Shown here in pieces: positions 42,401-55,038 of a stretch of 64,000 nucleotides of DNA. The notes under the pieces are model-generated. The model was not told where the DNA came from, ran no database searches, and saw only the letters and a list, made by a program, of their open reading frames with translations. The position numbers and the translations under genes are program-made. The stretch covers positions 12,876,501 through 12,940,500 of the forward strand of contig NC_092671.1 of assembly GCF_964355755.1 (NCBI RefSeq). Direction: 5' to 3'. The stretch is from Antedon mediterranea (taxonomy: Eukaryota > Echinodermata > Crinoidea > Comatulida > Antedonidae). Within the stretch, counting starts at the first letter, position 1. Each line of letters starts with the position of its first letter.

Positions 42401-45400
42401 CGTGTTCATTGTTGGTTCTCCTATAGTGTTCTTAATTTGAATGTTTTGTAATCCATCAGCTTCCGAGATAAAGCCTTGTTCTTTCCAAGGTATGGGTATA
42501 TTACTAGAAGACCAATGACTTGGACTTTGTACATCAAAGCTTCCCAAGTGTTTTTGCCTCTTTGCTTGTTCTGTAATAGGACCTGGTGATCTCATAATAC
42601 CTGTATCCTGTACTGGCCAAGCTTGACTTGTGTCTATTCCACTCAAACCAGCAGATGTATCAGAGACTGATAGAGACGACATATCTGGTGTAGACATTTG
42701 TCGTTTATAGTTATTTTGAGGTAGGAAGACAGCATCATCAATTTCACCTAGCTGTTTTGGAGATTTACTCTCAGAAGTTGATCTGATCTTGCGCTTTAAT
42801 GTAGGTACTGTTGGCTGTTCTTGCCTTGATACAGGGTGTACTTTCTCAGATGTCACTGGTATAGGGTTGGCATGAGACTTATTAGAACTGCTTCCAGATA
42901 CTGTACAACTTGTAAGTAACTCTGCTAACATTGGATTCTGAGATTTCTTTGACTCATCTGAAGATTTACTTCGTTCTTGAATTGGAGGATTGACATTTTT
43001 GTGTGCAAAGAATGTTGCCACAGATTTACTTAGATCAAATATGATACTATTCGGCATATTCTTTCTAGATGTTCCACTTCCCATCCTTCCAGATGACATG
43101 TAGTTAAGGGTGGTTGAACCACCTTTTGGGGAAACTCCGCCATTGGCACCTTTTCCAGGATTTTGTGGGTGTCCTGATCCAGGTGGCGACATGTCAGGAA
43201 CAACTGAGGAGCTCAATGGTTTCCTGAATTTTTCAATATTAGCAGTTGCAAATTTCATGATAGCTCTCATTGTGACTGGTATTGACATACACCTGTAATA
43301 AAAATATTTGAATAAATATACATATTGACATACACCTGTAATAAAAATATTCAAATATAAATTCTGAAGTGAAATACAATAATATTATAATTTACTCACT
43401 TTCGTAGGACTTTAGTTGCATATTCATTTGTACACAAAGGTTCTTCTCCTTCAGGTGTATGTATTATACACTTAATATTGGCAACCTCTAATATATCCAA
43501 TTCAACTACAAACAAAAAAATATATATAATACTAATACAGTAGTATATTCATAAAATGCAATCTAATTTATTGAGAAAATATAATAATTTAAAATTAAGC
43601 TATAAATAATGTGTAAATAATTCCCAAATCTTACCACATGCCATTCCAATTTTTGCTGGGTGTGCGAATGTTATTGTTAATCTATATTGTGAAATTGTTG
43701 AAACTTCAAATAACATAACATCAGATTCGTCTGAAAAACATATTGAAAGGTAAATTTAATTTAAGTACAACTTAATATTGCCAATATATGTTACTAATAA
43801 TGAGGTAACACAGCAAATGTTTGTTTACAAAAAAACGGTTAATAAAAACATACATGGTTACATTTAAATTTTAAGCGGATTAAACAAAATCTTTTTTTTT
43901 CTACCTTTGCAGGTATCTGTTCTTACACAGCTGGCAACCAGTGTGTTGTAGACGGCTTGTTGACGTAATGCTGTTACTATAGCAATGGCTTGGCTTGTAC
44001 AAGCTACTGGTATTGATGAGACGATCACACCTTTACTTGTCTCCCTATTCGTTTCACCAATAAAATAACAGTGTTGTTCACCAGGTAAAGTCTGTGGGTA
44101 AATTATACATATTTTATAGTTAACAAATTAAATGAATGCAATACAGGCTTATAGAATTTAATGTTAAAATTACAATGATAATAACTAACTTACAGCAATA
44201 ATAATAACGTTATCCATGTTGTAATTGTAAATATTGTATACATTTATATTATTTGATATTTTAAAACAAAATTGAATTAGTGAAAGTCCTATTTTGTACA
44301 TTTTCTTGATTAATATTGTTTTATTATTAGTAATTGCCATAATAATATTGCTGTTGTATATTATAATTTAGTTAAGTAAATTATGATTTAGTTATTTTAG
44401 AAATTTAGTGTAGTTAAATTTTTTTTAAATAGGCCTACATCAATTACAGCCTGTGGCTTCCATTGTATTTTAATTGTTTGGAAATAAAGATACCATGAAC
44501 AAATAGAGCTCAAACATTGTACTGTATATATAAACCAAAGTAGACACTGAATAGGGCTGTCTGAAAGGAAGGGTTCAACTGTTGTTCTATGTTTGGCATT
44601 GCTAGGCCTTTTATGAATTTCTCAAAAAGAACCTCAACCTTCAGTATAATCACATTATCTTTCTTCTTAGCCTTAAAGTACACATTTAAATATTGGGTGC
44701 ATCATACAATTATAGTTTAACCATAACACTAAGTTTCTGTCTATGAATTAAACAATTAGTGTATAATAATATAATTAATTCTTTAATGGCAAAGGTTCAC
44801 AAACTTACAACATAGAATTTATTTTCTATATACGATCTAGTTTCCATTGGTAACCAAGGATCTAGTGCATGTCGACATATCAATGTATTAAGCGGTATTG
44901 CTGATGTCAAACTTATACCATGAACTAAGAAAAAGAAAATTATCATTGGTTACTGTTTTATTCCAATACAAAATTGTGAAATGCTACTTTAATATTGCTT
45001 TATGTTCCAACCTTGTTGAACTTTTCAACATTTTTACCCCTGTATATTAAAACTTCATTAATAGATATTTATTAATACAAAGGCCTAAGTATAGCTGATT
45101 TGCAATGGCAAGAAATGTATACATACTTTGGCTAACTGCAAGACGTTTAATTAGTGTTGCTGATACTGGCATAGGCTTGTTGAGTTTTAACATAAAACAT
45201 ACCGGTATGTTTATACAGTTAGTGTTGTTTAATGGTGCAAAGTTATACAAAGGTCTGAAAATAAAACAAAATTTATTTATTTTATCTAAAGTATAGTTAA
45301 ACTTTCTTGAAGATTCAAGGGGTCAAATCATTGGTATTGATACAACACATTAATATGAATTGGAGAAGGAAATTAATTTTAATGACAGGCCATTAAAAAG

Positions 45401-48400
45401 GCAGGACTCCAATTGTCAACGCGGAAAACAATCATAGATGGTGCGACACTAAAGGTTGATTTTCGAACATGCAATTAACAACCAAGGCTCATGTCGTGCA
45501 TGGTTCCTCAAGGGGAATATAATGAAATTGAATGTCTATATAACAAAATTGCACAGTTGATGGCGTAGGTATAATGGAGCAGTTATTGAATATCATGTGA
45601 CCAACAATCATCCAATAAGGATCAGGTGTATTATAAATGAAAATACTAACCCTTTCTTTCCTTCTGAATGAGTTGCATTATTATATAGGGTACCACTACT
45701 TTGTAACTTCCTGGTATGTGACCCTTCTAAGTTGACACTTAGTGAAATTCCCATATCTTCAGGTAAAGGATCTGAAAAGTTTGTAAAGCTCTGTCTACAC
45801 TATCAAACTAGTTTGTGCCTAAATATGGTAGTGATGTGCCCAAATATAGTAGTGATATGGCGTCATCATGTCCATATATGGGCACATCACATTTTTTTTT
45901 GTCACATAAAGTTTGATAGTGTAGACAGAGCTTAAAAGAAACCATCAATAAACATAAATTGTTAGTTACTTTTCTATTACCACTGGCATAGCATCACTAC
46001 TACTAAGTTGACAGTGAATCAAATATCTTGATCTTGAGACTTTTGAGTCTGTGCCTGTCCTTCCATGAATAAATTATTAAAAATTATAAAACTAGTTTCT
46101 GTAGGATTTGTTTGTTGTTCCGTCTAGGTATACACTCCAACCAGTCAGTGTTTTAACCTACAAACTTTATTTTTGGTTTCCACATGGATAAGGAGAAAAT
46201 ATTTTGACAAAAATAAAGCACAATTTTACCTTTCTTAATACCTTACAGTACAATAACTTTCTACATTGTTATCTGTGAGTTGGATGTTAGTGTTTCTAAA
46301 TCTAAAACTAAAAAATAAGCTTTTGTTTTTATACCTACCGGACATGCTCAAAACAGTACAAGTCTTGTTTTCAACATTTAGCAAATCATAAGGTGACACA
46401 AAGAAAGTCATTCGCAATGGATAACCTAAATATAAAGAAATCACACCAAATGTACAAACAAATCTCATTTAACTAATAATACTATTTATACAGTCAATTC
46501 TCCCAAAAATGCAAAGACCCTTGGGGAAGTCTAAACTTGCTCATACTCACCTCCAATCCTCGGTGTTACAAATCCAGCTAGACCGTTTAATATCAGCACC
46601 AGAACATTTGTAGTACCCAAACTGAAATAACAAAAAATTCAACACAAATTGATTTAAAATGTGTGTATTATTGTAAAGGTAATACCGAATGTTTATAAAC
46701 CTACACAGCATAAAACATACACTACAGGAATTATAAATCTGGAAAGGAAACCAAGAGAGAGGATTCAGGAATTGCTTCTGTGATCAGTGGAAGGAAATAG
46801 AGTTTGGGTGTCAGGTCCACTCTATAATAAATACATGGTATTATTCCACTTACCAACTCATTTCAAACACTGCTTTAATATCATCTTCTAAAGACTGTAG
46901 GCATTTGAATGCATCTCGTTTCATTGCACTAAAACAAATCAAATATGTACTTATATATATTATAGGAAAATCTACACAGTAATAATCAATATGGTTTAAC
47001 AAACGTAAATGAACAGCAAATTTAAAATATATTTCGGCCTATCATCAGCAGAAGCACAACAAATAGCATTATTTTGTAAAACTAGTTTTCACAAATAATA
47101 ACATACATTTCACATGGTAGATGATAAAATCTATTTATTCCTTTAAGATGATCTACAAATCCTTTGAAGTTGCTCTGTCTAAGAGAATCACGCATGGCTG
47201 GACAACTCTATAAAAATCAATGAGAACAAAACAATGTGTTAAAAGAGTTAATATTTCTAATTTACAGTATCTCTCACAACAAATAAACAAAAACTACAAG
47301 CGTGAATGATAATTTGAGTTTTTACTGTCAACCCTCCAGCTTTGTATCGTTGTATCTTAAATATAACTTTTATTTATTAGTGAATAAACTGAAAGTGGAA
47401 AATTAAAAAAAATTTGATGTATTTTTATCATTTATAGTTTTAAATGATATTTTTTTTAAAAGGTAAATATATCTTTAAAGTAAGTACATACTTCAGAATC
47501 ATCTTGTCGAAAGATTTTGACATCCTCTACCAATCCACTGTTTTCAAGCATCACCTCAACATAGAATACATCAGAACTAATAAACACCTCCCTTGGACTG
47601 TGCCCTGTATTAAACTTCATCCTGTAAAAACATATTAATATAATTTTTCCTGTGGAACAGGATTGAAATTCTACTTTATAATTATGATTACAAATTTACG
47701 CAAGGAAGAAAAATCTAATGTGGTAGACAAGGCTGGTTTGAGGGAAATATTGTTTTGATTGTATGGACAGCCACTACTGTACAACAATATAAAACATTAA
47801 CTAATTTATACTATCTCTTAAACAGAACTTAAGGTTAAACAAATTATTATTAAGAAATGCAAGATTAAGCAATATCTGCTTCTTAATTGAATAGGCTTAC
47901 CCTACTTGTCTTGCATGCGACTTTAATCGCTCAACCATGGCTGGTAACGACATTGAACCTGTAGATTAACCAGAGCAGCAACAATATTATAATAAATCAA
48001 GCGCTAAGCAATTGAGTACTTAAATACTTACTGAAGATACAGATAACTAAGTTTTTTTAATATCTATGTTGGTACAGGTATATACCGATTTACAAAATTA
48101 AAGGCTAAGGAAAAAAACAATGCACAAAGCAATTAATTTATTGTAATTGGCATTTTGCAGCATTATTGTTGTACTTAACTTAAACCTAATTACGGTATAT
48201 TATTTTTGTTATAAAAAAAATAAAAATATGATAAATTCAACAGGCAGGTAAGATTGTATTATAACTAACCATACGACTAATAGGCATGAACAAAATAATC
48301 TGCATTTAATGTAATTATGTTTTCACAGCTCTAGTATACAGAATATTAATGAAACATTACAAAGATAAGGTATTTTACAGTCTGTGCTATGTCAGTTTTT

Positions 48401-49956
48401 GGCTGAGTTGGATTGTAGATGCTGGATAAATTCCACCAAGAACTTGGCAGTTGGATATGAGCGTGAGAGATCCCGCAATAACAAACAAAGACCAGACTGT
48501 ATGCAGGATGAACTTAACTATTGAATAGGTAAATAAGAGTTTTTAACCTAAGATGAATATGTTTGTTAGGACATTTTTGACGGCCCTATGGCAGATTGCG
48601 ATAGGCATTTATTTGTTTATTTATTCAGGTACAGTATAAAGACTTACAAAAGCCAGAACAAGTCTGTATTACATCACAAACACAAATCAAAAAAGCAAAA
48701 TATTCACATACATATACATTACAAAAAAAACGTTTATATAAAAATTTCGGTTAAACTTAAATCTGCTATTTACACAAACTTATTTAAACCCACATACTTT
48801 TAATGGCCATCTTCAATTGATTAAGACAGTGTTGTAAACGGTTGGCATCAACTGAACTTGATTCTTCACACTTGGCCTAAAACAATTATTTCAATTATTT
48901 GGATAAACACAAAACAATTGAATACACTTAACAATAACATTGGTGGTTGTGAAATATGCACTTAGTTGCGTAGTTGCTCAGTTGAATGGATGGGTACTGG
49001 ATCTGAAAATCTATGTACCTGCAGCAACACAAATTACTTTTTTATTTTAATTGATCATTAATATAGTTAAGTAAGATTTCTTCTTAACAAAGCAACATGA
49101 AAATGGTAATGCTTAGGTTTTACACAATGACATGGCGTTAGATCTGCTTTAATGATACGTTGTGCAATTTTAAGTGATTCATGACATTGTGTTCTTACCA
49201 TAACTGATCGTATCTTGCGGCTTGTATTTGACCATGTTTTGATTTGCTCGCTGGTTGTTTTCAGCTTTGTCATCAAGTTAGCAAGCAACTCTTCTTGGTT
49301 CCCATTGATACCTGTAATCAGTTTTTGTTCCTTAATTTTAATAAATTACATTGCATTATTCAGCCTATACTACGAGGCCTACATGGCTTAATTACTCTAG
49401 TAGGACTAGTATAAATAATCATAAAATATACAGTACTCAGTAGGTCTCTAGGCCTAGGCCCTAGTATTTTTTAGTAGAAATGCTGTAAAATGTAATCCAT
49501 CCATCTAGGCCTATGCCTACTAGGCCTAGCCTAGCCTAGCTACACTTGCCTAACTAATAAGCCTTACCACCTACCGATGTCTGGTCTGCCTACTACTAGT
49601 ACCAGGCCTAGGTAGTAATAGGCTGGCCTAGGCTAGATAGAGGCCAGGCTGAGAGTAGGCCTAACTAGGTTAGCTAGGCCTAGCTAGGTAGCCTACTAGG
49701 CCTCTAGGCCTACTAGCCTAGCTAGGAGGCCTACCTAGCTAGCTAGGGCCTCTAAAGTAATAAATAATATTTAATAATAAGACAAACCAATTCGTCCTAA
49801 TCAAACAATTTTAATGCATAGAATTTATATATAATACATCTATAACTTATAAACTAATACAATAAATGAATTGAAAGTTTACAAACCATGGGGGGAGGGG
49901 TCTCCTTTATTGTTTATGTCTGCAAAATGCAGATGCTCTCCGACAGCCGCAGCCAT
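39419..49956 (-). CDS. MED1: MED1-B, Mediator complex subunit 1 (paralogue B)
   Basis: A second complete MED1 gene. Sixteen in-phase exons encode 1803 residues: 49956-49887, 49311-49199, 48876-48798, 47958-47901, 47621-47492, 47207-47107, 46928-46854, 46621-46551, 46425-46339, 45771-45651, 45254-45127, 44924-44809, 44091-43905, 43730-43635, 43505-43400, 43292-39419. Every intron falls at the same site and phase as in MED1-A, and exons 2-9, 11, 14 and 15 are identical in length. The Med1 domain is intact (SLPAMVERLK, FYVEVML, SPYDLLNVE, LPGEQHCYF). The disordered last exon starts CMSIPVTMRAI, has a single LxxLL box (LAELL, 42914-42928) and ends DDDLMDEALISVI. The second box seen in MED1-A is absent. 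Intron 1 is only about 0.6 kb and rich in TAGGCCTA. No frameshift or premature stop was seen, so it looks functional. Confidence 0.93.
39461..39619 (-). repeat. Homogenised tract shared with MED1-A (copy B)
   Basis: Partner of 14551-14709. The 159 nt carry about 3 differences, while the 40 coding nt nearer the stop codon and the sequence beyond 39620 differ at many silent and replacement sites. The offset between the two copies is constant (24910), so there are no indels inside the tract. Confidence 0.9.
42914..42928 (-). other. Single nuclear-receptor box (LAELL) of MED1-B
   Basis: LAELL follows SQNPM, aligning with box 1 of MED1-A (SQNPMLASLL). At the position of box 2, MED1-B reads ANPIPVTSEK in place of QNPMLMDLLR. 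No other LxxLL was found in the MED1-B last exon. Confidence 0.85.
43281..43351 (-). repeat. Duplicated splice-acceptor segment of MED1-B exon 16
   Basis: A segment of about 28 nt spanning the pyrimidine tract, the AG and the first exon bases (TATTACAG then GTGTATGTCAATA on the minus strand) is present twice, 43 nt apart. The gene-proximal copy (AG at 43293-43294) keeps the frame into CMSIPV. Using the outer AG would add 43 nt and shift the frame. Confidence 0.85.
45786..45933. mobile_element. MITE, GCTCTGTCTACACTATC family (intact copy 3)
   Basis: A 148-bp element with perfect inverted ends of more than 20 bp: AAGCTCTGTCTACACTATCA at the left, and TGATAGTGTAGACAGAGCTT at the right. Its inner edge lies 14 nt upstream of the splice acceptor of MED1-B exon 10 (45771), so the branch point of that intron is probably inside or beyond the insertion. 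Confidence 0.85.
49430..49765. repeat. TAGGCCTA/CTAGCTAGG palindrome-rich tract
   Basis: Intron 1 of MED1-B is dominated by overlapping palindromes TAGGCCTA, CCTAGG and CTAGCTAG. The tract is much richer in G+C than its surroundings. Similar but shorter clusters occur near 11745, 29930, 37250 and 63550-63650. No coding content. Confidence 0.75.
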
Positions 49957-51356
49957 CTTTTGTCTGTGTGATGTGATGGTGTCGCGGCGATGATTGCGCA
50001 GCAGGTCGTCATAAATACTCTACTCGCGATCTCATCCATGAGTATACCTAGCTCCCACCATGAGCCATGTATTAAAAATTGTCGACAGAGGGAGCCACAT
50101 TAAAAAAAAAATCAGAGCCATTTATTAGGCTAGGCCTCAACTAGAAGGGGGTGAGTGAGTGAGTGACCCGAGTGACCAAAATAGACAATTTTAACGTTTC
50201 AAAATATGCCTAAGCCTTCTTAGAATAGAAGTAAAAATAATTGTAAATTAATTATTTCATATAGCACGGAGAAAATTATTTTAAACTTGTTTTCTTTATG
50301 GGCGCTGATATTAAAGCGATTACCGTTGTTTCAACAAATAGAGATTAAATAGAAGTAGGTCTACAGACTTGTTTCAGTACGGTTTCAAATTTTGCTTCTT
50401 TGTGAAATTATAATAAGTGACAAATAGGCAAACTTTATTTTTTTAAATGAGAAGCAAAACAGAGAACAACACGAGACCGAACCAGGACAATAAACAGAGA
50501 GGACACCTATAGGGCACGATGGGGACACCACAGAATTCAGTTTGGCCTTTTTGGTTTGCGATGTTTTGTGATGAAATAGGAAATTAATCATAAACTTGAA
50601 ATTTATATAATAATTTATATAATGAAATGGCAAACAAGTGCATGTTGTTTTTGCATTGTTACAGACAATTAATTGTTTTTGAATACCTCCGACATTAAAT
50701 GCCAAATTTAGATAAACGTTGTCTAGCCCCGATGATCTCAGTATTCCGATAGATAAATAAGGTTGTCCAATAAACAATCATTAAACTTTACAAAACATAT
50801 TTGACTAAGCTTCTAAACAATAGCAATGGCAAAATGAATGTATCTGTATTCAGTAAAGTCATCGAATTATATGAATGATTCCATATGATGATCTGCAACT
50901 ATAGAATATAGAATCCAAAACAAACAATAGTTTAATGGTTTTAAATTTATATAGCGCAAAATACAAATGAGTCTCTATGCGCTGGTTAGCACAAGTGTGA
51001 AAATGAAAATGTTGATGTAAAATAAAATATAAAATAAAATACGTGCTGTGCATGATTAATAGCAATACTGTGATAGATATACTGATTATTTAAAATGTAC
51101 AAAACAAATGAGAAAGACAAGAACAAAGATTTTTCCAATGTTAACAATGTAAAATCATATACGATCAATCTGCAGGAGGAAGTAGGCCTATGTTTTATTA
51201 AAAACATTATATAGTAATTAAAAAAACCATGCAAAAGCCGGATTCCAACAGACAGTTTTAATACAACAGGCTATTCGTCGGCAATAATTTAATAGGAAAA
51301 CGTGTCTGTCATAACCATCATAATATTTATTTCCATCAAAATATCAAAAATTACAA

Positions 51357-51693
51357 TTACTTAATGAAGGGCCAAGATAATGATGTAGGATGAGCAGCTT
51401 AAAAAACAAGTTGAAGATGTTTAAATTTACCAGTCCATAATATTTGTTTTAACTCTGCTACACCGCACTGATTTAAGTTTAAATATCGGCGTTTAAAATG
51501 TGTGCAAGACAAAAGCGTCATTTCTTAATGCTGCTAAAAAACCTGAAATACAACCAAGTTAAATTAAATGGTTTACAAAATAATATGGTTCGGTACTTAA
51601 TGAAATGTCAAAATAATGATGTATAGGACGAACAGCTTAAAAGACTTGTTGAAGATGTTCAAATTTACCAGTTTATCTTAACTCTGCTCACCG
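51357..51693. repeat. Diverged direct duplication of about 100 nt
   Basis: The segment 51357-51472 (ACTTAATGAAGGGCCAAGAT, GTTGAAGATGTTTAAATTTA) recurs at 51594-51693 (ACTTAATGAAATGTCAAAAT, GTTGAAGATGTTCAAATTTA), with roughly four of five bases shared. No reading frame is conserved. Confidence 0.7.
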
Positions 51694-52954
51694 AGGCTAT
51701 AACTGATCACAAAGTTTTTGATCAAAATTATAGTACTAGAAAAAGTGGTGTAGATTTCATTTCACAAAAACAACAACAATATTATTGATCAATGATCCTC
51801 TCGAGTGTACCACCTGCGAAACAATGTATGTTGGATCACTTATATAATGTAGAATCATGAAGCTAAAGGTCTGGTGATAGATTAGAAAGACAGATAGATT
51901 GTATGGTAGGTTGTATTAAGAGTTTCCACCAATCAAATCATGGTAAATGCAATTAGTCTGTGATTTCCTTGGTGAAAGTCTTGATTATAAAAACCTACAA
52001 TAATTTTTAATTTAAGTATTGACTTGACTGGGCGTCTACACCGTTGGAGATACCAACTTTAAAAAAATATTGTACAAAACACTGTATAGCAAGTTCCACC
52101 TAGAAGGAGGTTTGGTAAAAGAGATGTTATACGGTACTGTATCACTAAGAAACATGACTGCGAAGAGGTAAATACACTTAGGCCTAAGTACAATTAATAC
52201 GATATTTTCGATTAGCGTAAAATGTCTTGGCTCCTTTTTTGTTATTAGTATTCATTAGGAAAATATACTTGTGCATTAAACTAAAATGCCGCATTGTATA
52301 TAATTTGAATATGATGTGTTGCGACAAATTATTGCGTAAAAATGTTACCGTATTAAATTATTGAAGATGCATTTTTTAATAAAACATTCACAAGGTTAAC
52401 ATTAACCAATAAGGCTTCCGTTTGTCCTGAGATTAATTGAATTTCAGTAATGTTTTAAAATATTTTTGATTGAGATGTTTATTAGAATAAAATAAATAAT
52501 ATAATACATGTAGTTAGGCCTATATTGAAGTCAGAAATGTAATGTAATGCCTTTGTAAATCATATACATTTAAATATATAAGAAAAGAATAGGCGCTACA
52601 TTCTCAATGTATAGGTTCGAATTCTTTGTAATGATCCTCGCAAATGTTGACCGTTTTAAAAATTGTAACTACTGAGATATACATTGATGAATAATGGACG
52701 GAAATTGGCAACAACATATTATTCCATAATAACATATGCCGGTCCTTAATTGTTTGGCAACGGAGGTGCTAAACACAACCATTGTGATTATTTAAAAACA
52801 TATTGAAAAGCGCCGATGGTAATTATCTATCGAAACGGTTCCCACGTGTTTATTATCTTGTTCAATACCAACAAAACTCATTTACAATGAAACTTTGCGA
52901 CCGTGAGTCTTTATTACAAAAACAAGTCCATTACCCTATAGATGGCTACAGTCG

Positions 52955-53665
52955 CGTGCTCAAATTAGTGTTTACTGACCGACCGACCAACCAACCAACC
53001 AACCGACTGACCGACCGACCAACCGACCGAAATTGCTGAAAATGTTTAAAAATGTTGAAAATATTTAAAAACATTTATATTTTTTTAATTTACACGTGCG
53101 TAGTCTTTTGACGTACTACTCGATAACGTAATTTCGAGTTGAAAAGTGAATCAAATATGATATTAAGAAGGTTGTAAAACAGAAATCCGGCAAAAACAGT
53201 GCATATTAACATTTAACGCGCAGTGCGCGTGTATAAAATATGCGCACTCAAGGCAATTTTTTAAACGCTTAAAATTGCCTGAAACGTAAACTTATTTCAT
53301 CGAAAATAAATTTTGAAAATTTTAAGCGCGCGTACGCGTTACATGCGCCATGTAATTGTATTGCCATGATGATTTATGCCCTGAAATTTATGAGTACCAA
53401 ATTGTATTTAATTGTGATTCATGCTTTTGAAGATATGATTACAAACGTGATTTCGTTAAATCGTGCGTAGACCGCGTAATTGTTGATTGCGCACCGTGAA
53501 AACATAACCACATCGATTCCTGGCCATAAAGAATATACTTTGAAAAATTGACTTAGAGCTAGATGAAACTAATATCAAAACAAGGCCATATTCAAGTTAG
53601 TGTTTACCGACCGACCGACCGACATAGTGAGCTGTAGAGTCGCGTTGCACGCGACTAAAAAGAGA
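52955..53665. repeat. Repeat bounded by (GACC)n tracts
   Basis: ATTAGTGTTTACTGACCGAC at about 52963 and GTTAGTGTTTACCGACCGAC at about 53593 form direct repeats, each running into a (GACC)n microsatellite. The second is followed by GAGTCGCGTTGCACGCGAC, a hairpin. Between them lie GCGC-rich words (GCGCAGTGCGCG, AAGCGCGCGTACGCG). It is probably a composite mobile element; type undetermined. Confidence 0.55.
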
Positions 53666-54340
53666 TTTTTTGTAAAACTGAAGAAGAATGAATTACTGAA
53701 TATAGTTATTTTGGACTAGGCTCTACTGTACTTTGTGACTTACTCTACCAATGTAAATTCACTCTTCACTGCTGCTCTACCGGATCGATTAATAATGATT
53801 ACACGGCGGAGAAGATGTGGTTTTGCAATCTATTTTTCAAGTTTCTCTATTTTGTTTTACTTAGTTCCTAAAGAACATTAATCGGAAATGTTTTTTATCT
53901 ACTTTAAAAAATCATTAAAAAACATAAAACTTATTCTACATGTAAATAAAAATTATTTTATATCATCACAAAAAAGAACGTCGTAAGTGTTATATTATTG
54001 TTTTAATGCTACTTAACTGTAGATGCAGATTTTAGCCTCATCATCTACTTATCACTTAATATCAACATCATCTAAACATCATAATCAGCATGTTGTTTCA
54101 GTACATTGTGTTAATCTTTGTTATTTCCCTATTAATTTAATTGTCAGATTGACATAATATTATGCTACAACCAGTAGAGCATCACGGACGACTAGTGCTT
54201 GATCATCTGCACGTTTTATTTGTAAGTATATAGGTCTAAACAAATTCATTCATTCAATCTTTTATTTCGGAATCTCTGGTCCATAGAAAGTAAAAATTAC
54301 ATGTAAATGAAATAAAATAAACAAGATTAATTACTACTAC

Positions 54341-54613
54341 TCATCTCAGGATGGCATTCCACATGGAGAGCATCTTCGACTTAACTAAGACGTTGCTTAT
54401 AATCGTTGAGACTAAAACATTTTCGCTTGCATTTAGTCTACCCATCAGGCCATATATTGATTTTCTAAACAATTCATAAAAAGAAGGCGTAAACATAAGG
54501 CTGGCACTGCAATGTCGAGACATTTGTAGCAACATTCTTAAACCATTATTGTAGCATACCTGGCTGGAGAGATCGCAAGGTACCCTGATTATAGTTGCAC
54601 CATAACGTAGCAC
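54341..54613 (-). pseudogene. Non-LTR retrotransposon ORF2 C-terminal remnant
   Basis: The minus strand encodes about 90 residues containing YNNGLRMLLQMSRHCSAS, then SFYELFRKSIYGLMGRL. This matches the pattern after the reverse transcriptase in CR1/Jockey-type elements (YNNxxRxLLxxPRxxSAS ... LxRKxxxxxxxRL). No endonuclease or RT core is nearby, so this is a 5'-truncated copy. It lies about 430 nt upstream of the GPCR on the opposite strand. Confidence 0.7.
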
Positions 54614-55038
54614 AATACATATTTACCCAATTATGATCTAAATAAAACACATTTTACATTGATAGAACACAACATTTTCTGACCAAGGAGTTGGCTCGGA
54701 TACAAAAAGATCTGTTGTTGTCATTAACGTTTAAAGTATAAATTAAAATTTGAATTAACTTAATTTAGTTACTCTAATAAACGTCCATTAAACGTTATTC
54801 AATCTCCCTGCTCTATAAGCATTTAAATTATTTATTATTACTGTTGTTGAACAGTTTTTCATTGACCTTTGTGGTTCTGTGGTTGTATCTCTATGGCGTG
54901 CCAAGCTGTCATTTTTCGAGAAATAGCGATATCTTATGTAGCCCATGGAAACATTATTCAGGAAAAATTCTACTTAGGCCTATGATGTTATTATTCATTC
55001 TTTGTAGATTGCAGAGAAGCTGAAGCAAGTCCGCTGAC

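Larger units (their letters stand above)
49957..54240. other. Gene-poor region between MED1-B and the GPCR
   Basis: Over 4 kb without a recognised exon on either strand. It contains the MED1-B promoter side (near 49957), a duplicated segment of about 100 nt (51357-51693) and the (GACC)n-containing repeat at 52955-53665. A 130-codon minus-strand frame at 50385-50777 has no recognisable domain. Confidence 0.5.

Noticed and set aside
43295-43354. N-terminal extension of MED1-B exon 16 starting MNIFITGV
   Set aside because: This open stretch is intron sequence made readable by the duplicated acceptor. Homology and phase require the exon to start at 43292, in frame into CMSIPV.
50385-50777. 130-codon minus-strand frame
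   Set aside because: Atypical composition, no recognisable domain and no splice partners; consistent with chance in AT-rich DNA.
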